35,040 nucleotides of DNA from Leptolyngbya sp. RL_3_1 (GTDB lineage Bacteria; Cyanobacteriota; Cyanobacteriia; Phormidesmidales; Phormidesmidaceae). Made by a program: the position numbers and the translations under genes. The stretch covers positions 1 to 35,040 of the forward strand of contig JAAUQE010000006.1 in NCBI GenBank assembly GCA_012032425.1, read 5' to 3'. This document shows, piece after piece, positions 26,657 through 35,040 of this stretch (within the stretch, counting starts at the first letter, position 1; each line of letters opens with the position of its first letter). The notes beneath the pieces were generated by a model, which saw only the letters and a list, made by a program, of their open reading frames with translations, searched no databases and was not told where the DNA came from.

Positions 26657-28220
26657 CTACAGGATTCCGGCTCTGACAATTTCCAGCAAGATAAAGCAGG
26701 CAAAAGTCACCCCACCGATGCCGCCCAATAAAAAACCAGAGGTAAACAAGCTCCAGTTGCCATAGGTTTGGACATTTGGCGGGCAGAATCCCGTTGGGTT
26801 TCTTGGGACCTTGGAACACGGCGATGCCGTAGAGAAACAGCCCCAAACTTAAAATCACCACCAGTCCGGTCGCACTGGCAAACCCAGCTTGCAGAGCCTG
26901 TTCGCTATTGCGCAGTGGCCCCAGCTTCAGGAATGGCCCGAGCAAAAAGTAGCCATGGGCCATGCCGATCTCCAATCCCCGCAGGGCCGGAGAAAGACCC
27001 TCGCGATAGATGGGGAGATTTTTGAGCCAGGTGCGGCTGAGAGGACTGCTATTCAGCGGTGTCGCCAGGTTGCCCACCTGCGGATCGCTCTGGGTGGGCG
27101 GGATTATCCCGTCAAATAAGGACCCACTGCTGAACTGGGTGTCCCCATACAGGGCACCTGGGTTGAACGACATTTTGCTGAAGCTATATCCAGCAGCGAT
27201 CGCCCGCGACCGTAGCCCATGCCAGAAGTGACCCGCTAGCAGTAGGCTGGCAAAAATGATTTGAAACAGCATCAGCCAGGTGCGGGGGGTAATCACCCCA
27301 TCCACCGTGGTCGTGCCCACCGGTCCATAAAACACGGCTGGGTAAACCGTGTCATTCACCCAGACAAAATAGGCGGCAAAAAAGCCCATGTAGGCCAGAG
27401 CGGCTTGGCTATAGGCCAAGTAGGCTTCACCGGACCAGACAAACAGCCCCTTGGCCCACTCGGTAGGGGCGGTGCGAATATGCCAAATGCCCCCCCCAAT
27501 GCAGATCGCACCAATCCAGAGATGACCTCCGATCACATCTTCTAGGTTGCTGACGGCAGCCATCCCTTGGAGCGTCCACCCCTCAGGGGTAATGCCGACG
27601 AGATAACCAAAAATCACTAGGGGGTTGAGGGTGGGCTGGGCAATTAGCCGGATATTGGCGATCGCGGGATCATAGAGCCCACCAAAAGCCACGGCCTTTG
27701 CTACCAACATCAACGCCCCGATCCCCAGCAGCACCAGATGAATGCCCAGGATCGTGGTCATCTTGCTGCCGTCGGACCACTGGTAGCCAAACCCTTTTTC
27801 GTCTAGGCGATCTGGCCCCAGAGCGGCATGGTAGACCCCGCCAGCACCCAGGATGGCGGAGCTAATCAGATGCACCACCCCAATTGCAAAGTAGGGATAG
27901 GTATCGACAATTTGACCGTTGGCCCCGACCCCAATGCCCAATGTCGCTAAATGGGGCAGCAAAATCAGCCCCTGGTCGTACATCGGCAAATTGGGATTGA
28001 AGCGGGATAACTCAAACAGGGTCATTGCCCCAGCCCAGAGCACAATTAGACCGGCGTGGGCCACGTGGGCACCGAGCAGCTTCCCAGATAGATTGGCAAA
28101 GCGGAAATTACCGGCCCACCAAGAATAAGGATCTAAAGAATCAGCCACATAGCTGACCGGTTCAGCGGTGTCTGTTTCAAACCCGAGGGTTTTGAGGGGA
28201 TTTGATTGCGTAACGGTCAT
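26657..28220 (-). CDS. IsiA-PsaL fusion chlorophyll protein; one frameshift
   Basis: A 520-residue chimera. Residues about 31-350 are a six-span CP43-like IsiA antenna ([90 protein letters not shown]). Residues about 376-520 are a PsaL domain ([44 protein letters not shown]). PsaL forms the trimer contact of photosystem I, so the fusion should tie an antenna directly to the PSI edge. An extra T in the run at 26774-26776 disturbs the last 40 residues; without it the protein ends [20 protein letters not shown], as in PsaL, and stops at 26657. The start lies 2 bases after the upstream stop, so translation is coupled. Confidence 0.93.
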
Positions 28221-28222
28221 AA

Positions 28223-29248
28223 CTAACCCATTTGCCCCCGTGTCACTGCAACCACCTTGCCTGCGGTAAAGCTATAGCCCGCCGCCCGCAGGGCATGGAA
28301 TAAATGCCCTTGCAGGAAGAAAAAGCCCAACCAGAAATGGGCATTGGCCAACCATACGCGGGCAGTGAGCGCCCTGTCAGGGCTGACAAACACCGGAAAG
28401 CGATCGAAGGACAGGCCCAGGGTGGGGCCAAAGAATTCGGCAGGAAAAACCAACCCATTAACCGACACAAACAGAGTGGCGATGAACGCCATCAGGCTGA
28501 CGGCACCAATGCTGTAAGAGAGGTAAGCCTCGCCAGACCAAACAAACAGATTTTTGGCCCAAGCGGTTGGGGTCGAACGAATATGCCAGATCCCGCCGCC
28601 AATGCACATTAAGCCAATCCAGATGTGGCCCCCCACCACGTCTTCGAGGTTGTCCACCCCTGCCAACCAAAACCGGCCCTCGGTGCCAAACAGATAGCCA
28701 AATATAGTTAGGGGATTCAGGGTGGGGCTAGACACCAGGCGCACATCTTGAATCACTGGGTCATAGAGCCCCCCCAAGGCCATGGCTTTAGCCACGAGCA
28801 ATAGGGCACCTGCCCCCAGCAGCACCAGATGAATGCCGAGAATTGTGGTCATTTTGTCGGCATCGTCCCAGCGGTAGTCAAAGAAGTCGCTCTCTAACCT
28901 GGCCGGACCCTTAAGCGCATGAAAAAGCCCACCAGCCCCTAAAAACGCTGAGCTAATTAAGTGCAGTACCCCCACCACAAAGTAGGGATAGGTCTCAACA
29001 ACGGCCCCGCCAGCGCCGACGCCCAGCCCCAGGCGAGCCAGGTTAGGCAGCACAATTAAGCCTTGGTCATACATCGGTAAGCTTGGGTCAAATCGGGCCA
29101 CCTCAAATAGGGTGATGGCTCCGGCCCAGAGCACAATCAGTCCGGCATGGGCGACGTGGGCACCCAGCAACCGACCGGATAAATCGACGAGTCGGGCATT
29201 GCCCGCCCGCCACGGAATGGAGGTATCAATCTTGTCAGCGATCGCCAT
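28223..29248 (-). CDS. IsiA/Pcb-family chlorophyll-binding antenna protein (paralog)
   Basis: A 341-residue, six-span CP43-like antenna protein without the large luminal loop of CP43. Landmarks: [101 protein letters not shown] and [26 protein letters not shown]. The His residues that bind chlorophyll are largely kept. It is intact. A GGAG site lies 5 bases before the ATG. Compared with canonical IsiA it lacks the MQTYGN start and ends [16 protein letters not shown]. It lies between two other IsiA-family genes in the operon, with a 2-base gap to isiA-psaL. Confidence 0.92.
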   Translation of the reverse strand: MAIADKIDTSIPWRAGNARLVDLSGRLLGAHVAHAGLIVLWAGAITLFEVARFDPSLPMYDQGLIVLPNLARLGLGVGAGGAVVETYPYFVVGVLHLISSAFLGAGGLFHALKGPARLESDFFDYRWDDADKMTTILGIHLVLLGAGALLLVAKAMALGGLYDPVIQDVRLVSSPTLNPLTIFGYLFGTEGRFWLAGVDNLEDVVGGHIWIGLMCIGGGIWHIRSTPTAWAKNLFVWSGEAYLSYSIGAVSLMAFIATLFVSVNGLVFPAEFFGPTLGLSFDRFPVFVSPDRALTARVWLANAHFWLGFFFLQGHLFHALRAAGYSFTAGKVVAVTRGQMG

Positions 29249-29314
29249 CTTTGCTCCTGAATAACGCCTTAAAATTTTGAAAACAGCCTGCGGCCAATTA
29301 CGAGCAACTCAGCG

Positions 29315-30385
29315 CTAAGAGGCTGAATTGCCCATCACCGTCGCTGGAGTCTTGGTCATAAAGTCGAAGAAGGTGCCGTACTTGGGGCTCACCGCAGAAT
29401 TGATCGCCCGGTAGGCATGCCACAGATGGCCGAGCAGAGCCAAGAATCCCAAGGTGGCATGAACGCTGGACAGGGCAGCCCGCACCGATTCGGTCGTGCC
29501 GCCCACAGGGCCGTAAAACACGCTGGGGTAGGCGACCTCGTTAACGGAAACAAACACGGCAACGCTCAAGCCCGCGATCGCCAGCGCCCCCAAGCTATAG
29601 GAGAGATAAGCCTCACCCGACCACACCAATCGCTGCTTGGCCCAGGCCATCGGTTCAGAGACAATGTGCCAGATGCCGCCCCCGATACAGAGCAGCGCCA
29701 CCCACACATGGCCCCCAACCAGATCTTCTAAATTGTCAACACTGGCCATGCCGGTAATCGTCCAGCCCTGGGGACCAAAGCCGAATAAATAGCCAAAGAT
29801 TCGGGCAGGGTTGAGATTGGGCTGCACCAGCCGGACTTGCTCTACCACCGGATCGTAGAGGCCGCCGCGCGTGGCCTTGAGCACCAGCAAAAGCGCCCCC
29901 ACCCCCAACAGCACTAGATGAATCCCCAGAATCGTGGTCATCTTCTTGCCGTCTTGCCAGTCATAGCCAAACCCCTCGGTTTCAAGCCGCTCCGGCCCGA
30001 GCACGGCGTGAAAAAGGCCACCCGCCCCTAACACCGCTGCACTGATCAGATGCACCATGCCAATCGCGAAGTAGGGGTAGGTATCAACAACTTCGCCGCC
30101 AGCGCCAACTCCAATCCCTAAGGCGGCTAAATGGGGCAGCAAAATCAGGTTTTGCCCCGCCATCGGCAGGCTCGGGTCAAAACGAGACAGCTCAAACAGG
30201 GTCATCGCCCCGGCCCAGAGCACAATCAGTCCGGCATGGGCCACATGGGCACCCAGCAATCGCCCCGAGAGATCCTTAAATCGAATGTTGCCCGCCAATA
30301 AAGGGGCACCTTCTGATGCAGAACTTGAAAACGACCAGCCCAGCGATCGCAAAAGCGGTGTCCAAAAAATCCCAGCCATACTCAT
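29315..30385 (-). CDS. IsiA/Pcb-family chlorophyll-binding antenna protein (paralog)
   Basis: A 356-residue relative of IsiA. A distinct N-terminal extension of about 25 residues ([19 protein letters not shown] onward) precedes the first conserved block [20 protein letters not shown]. The six-span core then follows: [81 protein letters not shown]. The end ([20 protein letters not shown]) differs from canonical IsiA, which has [18 protein letters not shown]. It is most like the IsiA part of the isiA-psaL product in loops such as [11 protein letters not shown]. It is intact, and a second ATG lies 6 bases inside the frame. Confidence 0.92.
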   Translation of the reverse strand: MSMAGIFWTPLLRSLGWSFSSSASEGAPLLAGNIRFKDLSGRLLGAHVAHAGLIVLWAGAMTLFELSRFDPSLPMAGQNLILLPHLAALGIGVGAGGEVVDTYPYFAIGMVHLISAAVLGAGGLFHAVLGPERLETEGFGYDWQDGKKMTTILGIHLVLLGVGALLLVLKATRGGLYDPVVEQVRLVQPNLNPARIFGYLFGFGPQGWTITGMASVDNLEDLVGGHVWVALLCIGGGIWHIVSEPMAWAKQRLVWSGEAYLSYSLGALAIAGLSVAVFVSVNEVAYPSVFYGPVGGTTESVRAALSSVHATLGFLALLGHLWHAYRAINSAVSPKYGTFFDFMTKTPATVMGNSAS

Positions 30386-30435
30386 TTCCTTTCAGTTAAG
30401 TCGTCAATAACGGTTAGACAAAAGCGCGCCCTTGA

Positions 30436-30789
30436 TCAGCAAGGCCCGTTACCGCTACGCCCTAGTGGGTGGGCGACACGGCTCAAACGTTGACGGGCAC
30501 GCTTGAACCAGTGGCCCTGATCAAAGCCATGGGTTGCCGCCGCGTAAGCGTAGTCAGTACAGTCAACGGCCTCCTCTGAAAGGGCTTCTACCGGATGAAC
30601 CGGGCACTTGAGGTAAGGGCTACCCGTGTAGTACTGACAGCGATGGCAAGGAATTTGATGTAATCGCCGCAGTCGCTTTAAACCGTCTTCCAGTGCTAGA
30701 AAGACCGACAACACAAATGCGACCAGCATCCCCCAAATGACTAAGGGCACCACAATCGCCAAGGGATGAGAAAACGCCTGTAAAAGCAT
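30436..30789 (-). CDS. Small membrane protein with four-Cys motif, inside the isiA operon
   Basis: A protein of about 117 residues from ATG 30789, preceded by GGAG at 6 bases; a GTG at 30801 would add four. One hydrophobic span (AIVVPLVIWGMLVAFVLSVFL) is followed by a basic stretch and the segment IPCHRCQYYTGSPYLKCPVHP, ending EEAVDCTDY. The four Cys are spaced CX2C-X10-C-X14-C (residues 48, 51, 62 and 77), which could hold a metal or an iron-sulfur cluster. I recall similar unnamed proteins in other cyanobacteria but no established function. It sits between canonical isiA (78-90 bases upstream) and the first paralog (50 bases downstream), which suggests a role in the IsiA system, such as assembly or redox sensing. 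Confidence 0.75.
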   Translation of the reverse strand: MLLQAFSHPLAIVVPLVIWGMLVAFVLSVFLALEDGLKRLRRLHQIPCHRCQYYTGSPYLKCPVHPVEALSEEAVDCTDYAYAAATHGFDQGHWFKRARQRLSRVAHPLGRSGNGPC

Positions 30790-30879
30790 CAATGTCTCCA
30801 CATGAGTCGATAAGAAAAGAGGCCCAGAACCCCAATGAACCAGGCCCCTGACTGTTGAGAGGAGAGAATTAGGTGACGG

Positions 30880-31903
30880 TTACTCCGTCACAGATAGGGC
30901 TTTTTCAACCCGGCGAAAATCGAATCCGAGGGCACGAAGCACATGCCAGAGATGCCCCTGCAAAAAGAAGAACGCCAAGAAAAAATGGGCATTCGCCAAC
31001 CAGCAGCGGGAGGTGTGCGTATTTAAGGGCAGCGCGATCGTGTCCGCAAAGTAAGGCGAAATGCCCAACTTGATCGCTAATGGCGCACCATAAAACTCGG
31101 GAGGATAGGCCAGAGTATTCACCGCACAGAAATAGGCCGCTACGAAACCCGCTAGGGCAATGCCTCCCAAGGAGTAGGACAGAATTGCTTCACCCGAAAA
31201 GATCAGAACTTTTTTAGCCCACTTCAGCGGCGGCACAGCAATATGCCACACGCCCCCAAGGATGAGCAGCGTACCCACAAAAACGTGACCCCCAACCAAA
31301 TCTTCGAGGCTACTGACCGAGGCAAAGTGGGTCTGATAGCCAAAGATCACCAAAGGATCAAGGGTGGGCTGCACGGTGCGCACCGTTTGGGTGGTTGCGT
31401 CATACAGACCGCCCCATGTGGTGGCCTTCGCCACCAGCAATAGTGCACCGCCCCCCAAAAACAGGAGATGATGGCCCAGAATCATGCCCACCTGAGCCGG
31501 GTTTTCCCATTCAAAATGGAACTTTTTGGCCTGCCCCTTGGCATCTTCAAGAATTTCAGGGGCCTTGAAGGCATGGAACAATGCCCCTGCACCTAAAACA
31601 GCTGAAGAGATCAGGTGCAACGCCCCAATCAACAAAGTAGGGATAGGTATCCACCACCTGCCCGCCGTCTGCCACACCAAAACCCAACGTGGCCAAATGG
31701 GGCAGCAAAATCAACCCTTGCTCACCCATGGGAATGGCAGGGTCAAGCCAGGACAACTCAAACAACGTAAAAGCGCCAGCCCAAAGGGTAATCAGCGCCG
31801 TCTGGCCGACATGGGCCGCAATAAAGAGTCCTGACTTATCCGTAAAGCGGGCATTACCAGCCCACCAGTCGTAAGCAACATTTGTATTGCCGTAGGTTTG
31901 CAT
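30880..31903 (-). CDS. isiA: Iron-stress chlorophyll-binding protein IsiA; one frameshift
   Basis: Canonical IsiA (CP43'), the chlorophyll antenna that forms rings around photosystem I during iron starvation. It starts [20 protein letters not shown] and ends [16 protein letters not shown]. The central block [26 protein letters not shown] and the [24 protein letters not shown] segment are diagnostic and distinguish it from the paralogs downstream. With one extra base removed near 31630 the protein is 340 residues: VDTYPYFV then reads [15 protein letters not shown]. It is the first gene of a six-gene minus-strand operon. In other cyanobacteria Fur and the antisense RNA IsrR regulate this gene; I found no convincing Fur site in the leader. 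Confidence 0.95.
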
Positions 31904-32539
31904 CGGAACCCGTTCCTTCTCAAAAATGAGGTTCAGTCGAAATACTTATTGAGAATTAAAATCAACAAGATAATCTCATCACAGATCGGAATTGATCGCA
32001 ATAAGATGCCGATTAACTTTTGTTTCGAGGTGACCTGCGTAAGGGGGTGGCTGTTTGTATGGAACAAAGGTATGATCCCTGCATGCTGTGCCGAGGAATG
32101 CAGGGAATAGGCTATAAAAATGCTCTAAAAGCTTTATGAAAGAGAATTTTGAGGCTTTGTGTTTTTTGTCACGCCAGTGGCGCTATATGCCCCCACGGGA
32201 TTGATGTTTGTTTGCAGGGCTGCAGAGCTAAAAGCCGCCTTATTCTTGAGGATGCTGGAATTCAATGGGTTTATCTATTGGCTCTCAATCTCAATTGAAG
32301 ATCTATATTGTGATTTTATTGACTAAATTTTAATGAAAATAGATCGCATTTTGATCGCTTGGAAGTACAGTTGCCGCCAGTCCAGGACAAAACTGCTAGC
32401 CACTGGGCTGCTGTGCCAAGCGCCAGACGGACAACCGATGACTACAGTAAAGTGGCCAAAGCTCTACCAATCGCCTAGAAATGTTGCCTTCGGACGGTCC
32501 TGGTGGACCGATCCTGTGTTGAGTGGTTCCTGGCCATAG
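31904..32539. other. isiA upstream region without a recognised gene
   Basis: About 640 bases, AT-rich near isiA. It should contain the iron-regulated isiA promoter reading leftward. It holds a perfect 9-bp hairpin, TCCCTGCAT (32076-32084) with ATGCAGGGA (32098-32106). Short frames such as 32333-32539 (+) show no family features. I saw no RNA gene. Confidence 0.5.
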
Positions 32540-32574
32540 AAAAGCCCCAGTAAGACCAAGGTCTGGCTGGGGCT
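32540..32574 (-). terminator. Rho-independent terminator after the diheme gene
   Basis: AGCCCCAG (32543-32550) and CTGGGGCT (32567-32574) make a perfect 8-bp stem with a 16-base loop. On the minus strand the stem leads into a short TTTTC run, 31 bases past the diheme gene's stop. Confidence 0.75.
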
Positions 32575-32604
32575 GAGGAGAGGAGAGAGAATCTCTAAAC
32601 CCGA

Positions 32605-33987
32605 TTAAAGGGTGCTGAGAAAGGTCAGTAGCGCCGCGCGATCGCGCCTATCCATCGCCATAAACTGCGCTTTAGAGGCCTCTGCTTCGCCGCCATGCCA
32701 AAGGATCGCTTCCTCAATGGTGCGGGCACGGCCATCATGGAGATAGCCCGCATAGGGCAAGACTGTCTGGTTTAAACCTAGACCCCATAACGGCATGGTC
32801 CGCCATTCCTGGCCATCGGCCTCAAAATCAGGTCGGCCATCAGCAAGCCCTTTCCCCATGTCGTGGAGCAGCAGATCGGTATAGGGGTGGAAAGTCTGAT
32901 GGGCCAAGGCGGCCACATCACTCGGTCCCGTTGCCAAGGTAGAGACATGGCAGGCAGCGCAGTTAGCATCGGCAAACAGCTTTTCCCCAAGCTGCACCGT
33001 CGGGTCATTCACTAAGGTTCGGGCGGGGACCCCTAGGCTTTTCACATAAAAGATATTCTCACCCAAGATTTGTTCGCCAATGTCAGCGCTGCCATCGGCC
33101 TCAGGAAACATCGGGTTGGTAATGCCCATGTCGTTGACGTAGGCCGAGGCGGTTTGATGGCGCAGGTTGGGGGAATTGGCCTTGAGCCCAAATCGACCCA
33201 CGGCTAGCGTTTGGGTATCTGGATCCCAAACCTGATTGATCCGCCCTGAGATGCCGTCGCGATCGCCATCCTTCGGATCCGCCAGCTCAGCCAGAGTCAT
33301 CGCGGGTATCGCTTCCAGCAAGCCGACCCCAAACACCGGCGGTGGGATCCGTAGCGAGGTTAACACCCCATCGGGAATTGGCTTGGCAGGATCACTTTGG
33401 GTCAGCTCAATGTGGGGTGTTCTCAATTCATAACCCGTACCGTCGGTATATTGCCCCGATTGGGTTTGCCAAGTGAGGGTGACATCGGCATCAGGTGCCA
33501 CCCCGTACACGGCATGGTCACGGATTTGAGCCCCGATATGGGGCACCGGCACTACTACCCCATCAGTCGGTGCGGCCATCAATGCTGCGGTTTCCGGCAA
33601 ACTCACCCGCACCAGGGCCTGACCCAGTTCCGGCATGCCTCGACCATTTTTAAATGTGGCACGCCCCACAGGAGGAATTGTTAAACACTGGCCCTAGCCC
33701 AGGGTTAACCGTTGCAGGTGCAGTGACAAACACCGCATCAAAGGCGCGTCCCCAGCGGTATGCTTGGCCGCTTCCGCTGCATTCAGGCCAGGGGCGGGCT
33801 GGCCAAAGGCATGGGATGAGCGGTTATAGAGGGTGGTTGCCCCTCCGGCTTGGGGAATGGTTTCCGGCCCAAGGGAGCCCGAATTCAGGCTGTGGGACAG
33901 GGCGATCGCCAGGCCACTTGCCACTAAGGCCAGCAGCACATAGGTCCAGGGGCGAAATCGGACAGACAGGAAATGGCCGGTAGACAT
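32605..33987 (-). CDS. COG3488-type diheme protein (IrpB-like 'thiol oxidoreductase'); two frameshifts
   Basis: An exported protein of about 460 residues after two corrections. The N-terminal span is TYVLLALVASGLAIALSHSL. Two CxxCH heme sites are visible: CGACH at about 33656-33670 and CAACH at 32947-32961. The C-terminal region has PLWGLGLNQTVLPYAGYLHDGRARTIEEAILWHGGEAEASKAQF, characteristic of this di-heme peroxidase-like family. A missing base near 33744 and an extra base near 33652 break the frame; between them the third frame reads DAVFVTAP to CGACHI. COG3488 proteins are commonly encoded beside imelysin (IrpA) genes, as here. A role in periplasmic iron handling is inferred from that pairing. 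It ends at a terminator. Confidence 0.88.
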
Positions 33988-34108
33988 GGCGAATGGTGCT
34001 GACAACAGTTGAAGATGGCTTGAACAAGCTTACCGATCTTATTCTGAATAAATCTCAATAAGACTCGCCATCACCGGTGATGTACCCCAACGGCAGGCAA
34101 GCAACGGC

Positions 34109-34865
34109 CTAGATCAGGGGAACCACCTGCCCTATCAGGGTTTCTTTGACCTGGATAATGGCATCGATGGCCGCTTGGATTTCATCCGCTGCGTCAGGAT
34201 CCGTCAGGCTCTCTTCTAAGGTGCCAGGAATGGCGTCGAGGGCAGTCTGGGCTGCCTCAAACTGCGCTTTGATGATCGTATCCAAATCTGGATCAATGGC
34301 GGCAACATAGGAACTGATGCTAGTGCTGGACTTGGGACCCCCTGGAAAACTACCGAGGTAGCCGTTCTCAGCACTTTGCAGGTTGCTCTTGAGATCATTG
34401 ATGGTTTGAAAGCTAAACCGACTCTCTAGCCCAAAGGTATCCTGCTGCTTAAAGGGGGTTTCGAGTTTGTCTTCGCCCACTTCTATTAAGCTGTCCAAAA
34501 TACCAGTGACCAACTCCTGCCCCGCTGCCGTCACGGTGGGGTAAACGGTGCTGCCCGCCCCCGCATTGGCAAATACCTCCCAGTAGGGGGGCTGCCCATC
34601 TAGACCGCTGTCCCAACTGGCAAAGAGGTCTGAGGCTTGAGTCTTGAGGTCTTGACCCAGGGCTTGCAGAAATGCTTTTTCGCGATCGGTAAACTGATCA
34701 ACAGTCTTGTTATTGGCTTCCCCAAATAACAAGAACTCAATCGTATGCATCCCCCGCTCACTGTCCCCTAAGCCAGCCACATACGCTTCATCCAAGGGGT
34801 CGGAACCGGACAGAATTTTCTCCACATCGGTTTCGTTCACCGGCCAAGAATCCATGGCCCCATCA
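34109..34865 (-). pseudogene. irpA: Imelysin (IrpA-like, peptidase M75 family) gene truncated by an IS
   Basis: About 250 residues from the C-terminal part of an imelysin-family protein remain. The HxxE motif is visible in GMHTIEFLLFGE (about 34734-34752), followed by FTDREKAFLQALGQDLKTQASDLFASW. Such proteins are usually lipid-anchored or periplasmic and iron-regulated; IrpA of Synechococcus is needed for growth at low iron. The reading frame enters the insertion sequence at 34866, so the native N-terminus (signal peptide and first roughly 100 residues) is missing from this window. It may lie beyond the IS. It directly precedes the COG3488 gene (about 120 bases). The break is an insertion, not an indel. 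Confidence 0.88.
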
Positions 34866-34901
34866 GAGGGTGTTTGAAAAGTCGGAGTTGCAGTAACAAA
34901 A

Positions 34902-34951
34902 GCTCTCAGGGTATATGTTGCGACAAGTAAAAACCGCAACCCCCTGAGAGC
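34902..34951 (+). promoter_or_regulatory. Hairpin directly before the transposase start
   Basis: Nested stems, GCTCTCAGGG with CCCTGAGAGC (10 bp) outside and GTTGCG with CGCAAC (6 bp) inside, end one base before the transposase ATG. On a read-through transcript this could mask the start, a known way for insertion sequences to limit transposase synthesis. Function is inferred. Confidence 0.6.
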
Positions 34952-34952
34952 A

Positions 34953-35040
34953 ATGGCAACATCCTACCCAGATAACCTGACCCGCGAACAGTTTGAACTG
35001 ATTGAACCCTTACTGCCCGCAGCCAAGCCCGGTGGTCGTC
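34953..35040 (+). CDS. IS5-family transposase, N-terminal fragment
   Basis: A partial frame of 29 residues open to the window end. It begins MATSYPDNLTREQFELIEPL, which is the N-terminal helix (DUF4096-type) of IS5-family transposases. The catalytic DDE residues lie beyond the window. The start is set by the ATG at 34953, just behind a strong hairpin. It reads in the opposite direction to the irpA fragment it interrupts. Confidence 0.85.
   Translation, partial: MATSYPDNLTREQFELIEPLLPAAKPGGR

Larger units (their letters stand above)
34866..35040 (+). mobile_element. IS5-family insertion sequence, left end (runs off the window)
   Basis: The left inverted repeat GAGGGTGTTTGAAAAG begins at 34866, directly after TCA (34863-34865), which fits the TNA target type of some IS5 subgroups. 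A transposase gene begins 87 bases inside. The right end and target duplication are outside the window. Confidence 0.85.

Noticed and set aside
31200-31500. IsrR-like antisense RNA within isiA
   Set aside because: Known from Synechocystis, but I could not identify a promoter or conserved end on the plus strand from sequence alone.
31930-32000. Fur box upstream of isiA
   Set aside because: The AT-rich stretch around TTGAGAATTAAAATCAACA matches the Fur consensus at too few positions by eye; a matrix scan would be needed.
32333-32539. 68-codon frame upstream of the isiA operon
   Set aside because: No ribosome binding site, domain or recognisable homologue; it lies in a gene-free spacer.
1-35040. 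CRISPR array, tRNA or rRNA genes
   Set aside because: No regularly spaced repeats, cloverleaf sequences or rRNA signatures were seen on either strand.

Overview
The window looks like cyanobacterial chromosome, most likely from a filamentous Leptolyngbya-like lineage. The direct evidence is pcyA (bilin synthesis), a high-light-inducible chlorophyll-binding protein, a membrane-anchored CpcL-type phycobilisome linker, four IsiA/Pcb-type chlorophyll proteins, flavodoxin, FutA and frequent GCGATCGC (HIP1) octamers. The genus is inferred from resemblance to published isiA clusters that I know from memory, not from a search.

Layout. 0-1.5 kb: a small membrane protein and a PIN/ribbon-helix-helix toxin-antitoxin pair. 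1.5-9 kb (+): valS with a CAAD membrane-anchor domain, pcyA, gmk, a GT22 mannosyltransferase-like protein and a DUF389 membrane protein. 9-13.5 kb (-): a secreted PPC/TPR-like protein, dusA, a TspO/MBR-like membrane protein and an ArsA/GET3-type ATPase with an HSP20-like tail. 13.7-15 kb: an AbrB/VapC module and a dehydrogenase remnant. 15-18.3 kb (+): a DUF928 protein followed by a CHASE2-GGDEF-EAL receptor. 18.3-22.1 kb: a 143-bp MITE, a TonB-like single-span protein, futA, an alpha/beta hydrolase and flavodoxin (isiB). 22.3-25.6 kb: a possible 26-residue ORF, a TVP38/DedA-type protein, nei, an Hli protein and two VOC proteins. 25.8-31.9 kb (-): a likely iron-stress antenna operon, in transcription order canonical isiA, a small Cys-rich membrane protein, two IsiA/Pcb paralogs, an IsiA-PsaL fusion and cpcL. 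32.6-35 kb (-): a diheme COG3488 (IrpB-like) protein and an imelysin (IrpA-like) gene cut by an IS5-family insertion sequence that runs off the window.

How it fits together. From about 18.5 kb onward many genes concern iron limitation: Fe(III) capture (FutA), replacement of ferredoxin (flavodoxin), periplasmic iron proteins (IrpA/IrpB-like) and remodelling of the photosystem I antenna (IsiA family, IsiA-PsaL, CpcL). The most striking part is the six-gene antenna operon, which could rebuild PSI with extra chlorophyll rings, a PsaL-tethered IsiA and a phycobilisome rod anchor.

Quality caveat. About 16 single- or two-base indels break otherwise well conserved genes (valS five times, also arsA, isiA, isiA-psaL and others), often next to short homopolymers. 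Single-base corrections restore full-length family proteins. I read most of them as sequence errors and give restored gene spans. The dehydrogenase remnant and the IS-disrupted irpA look like real gene damage.
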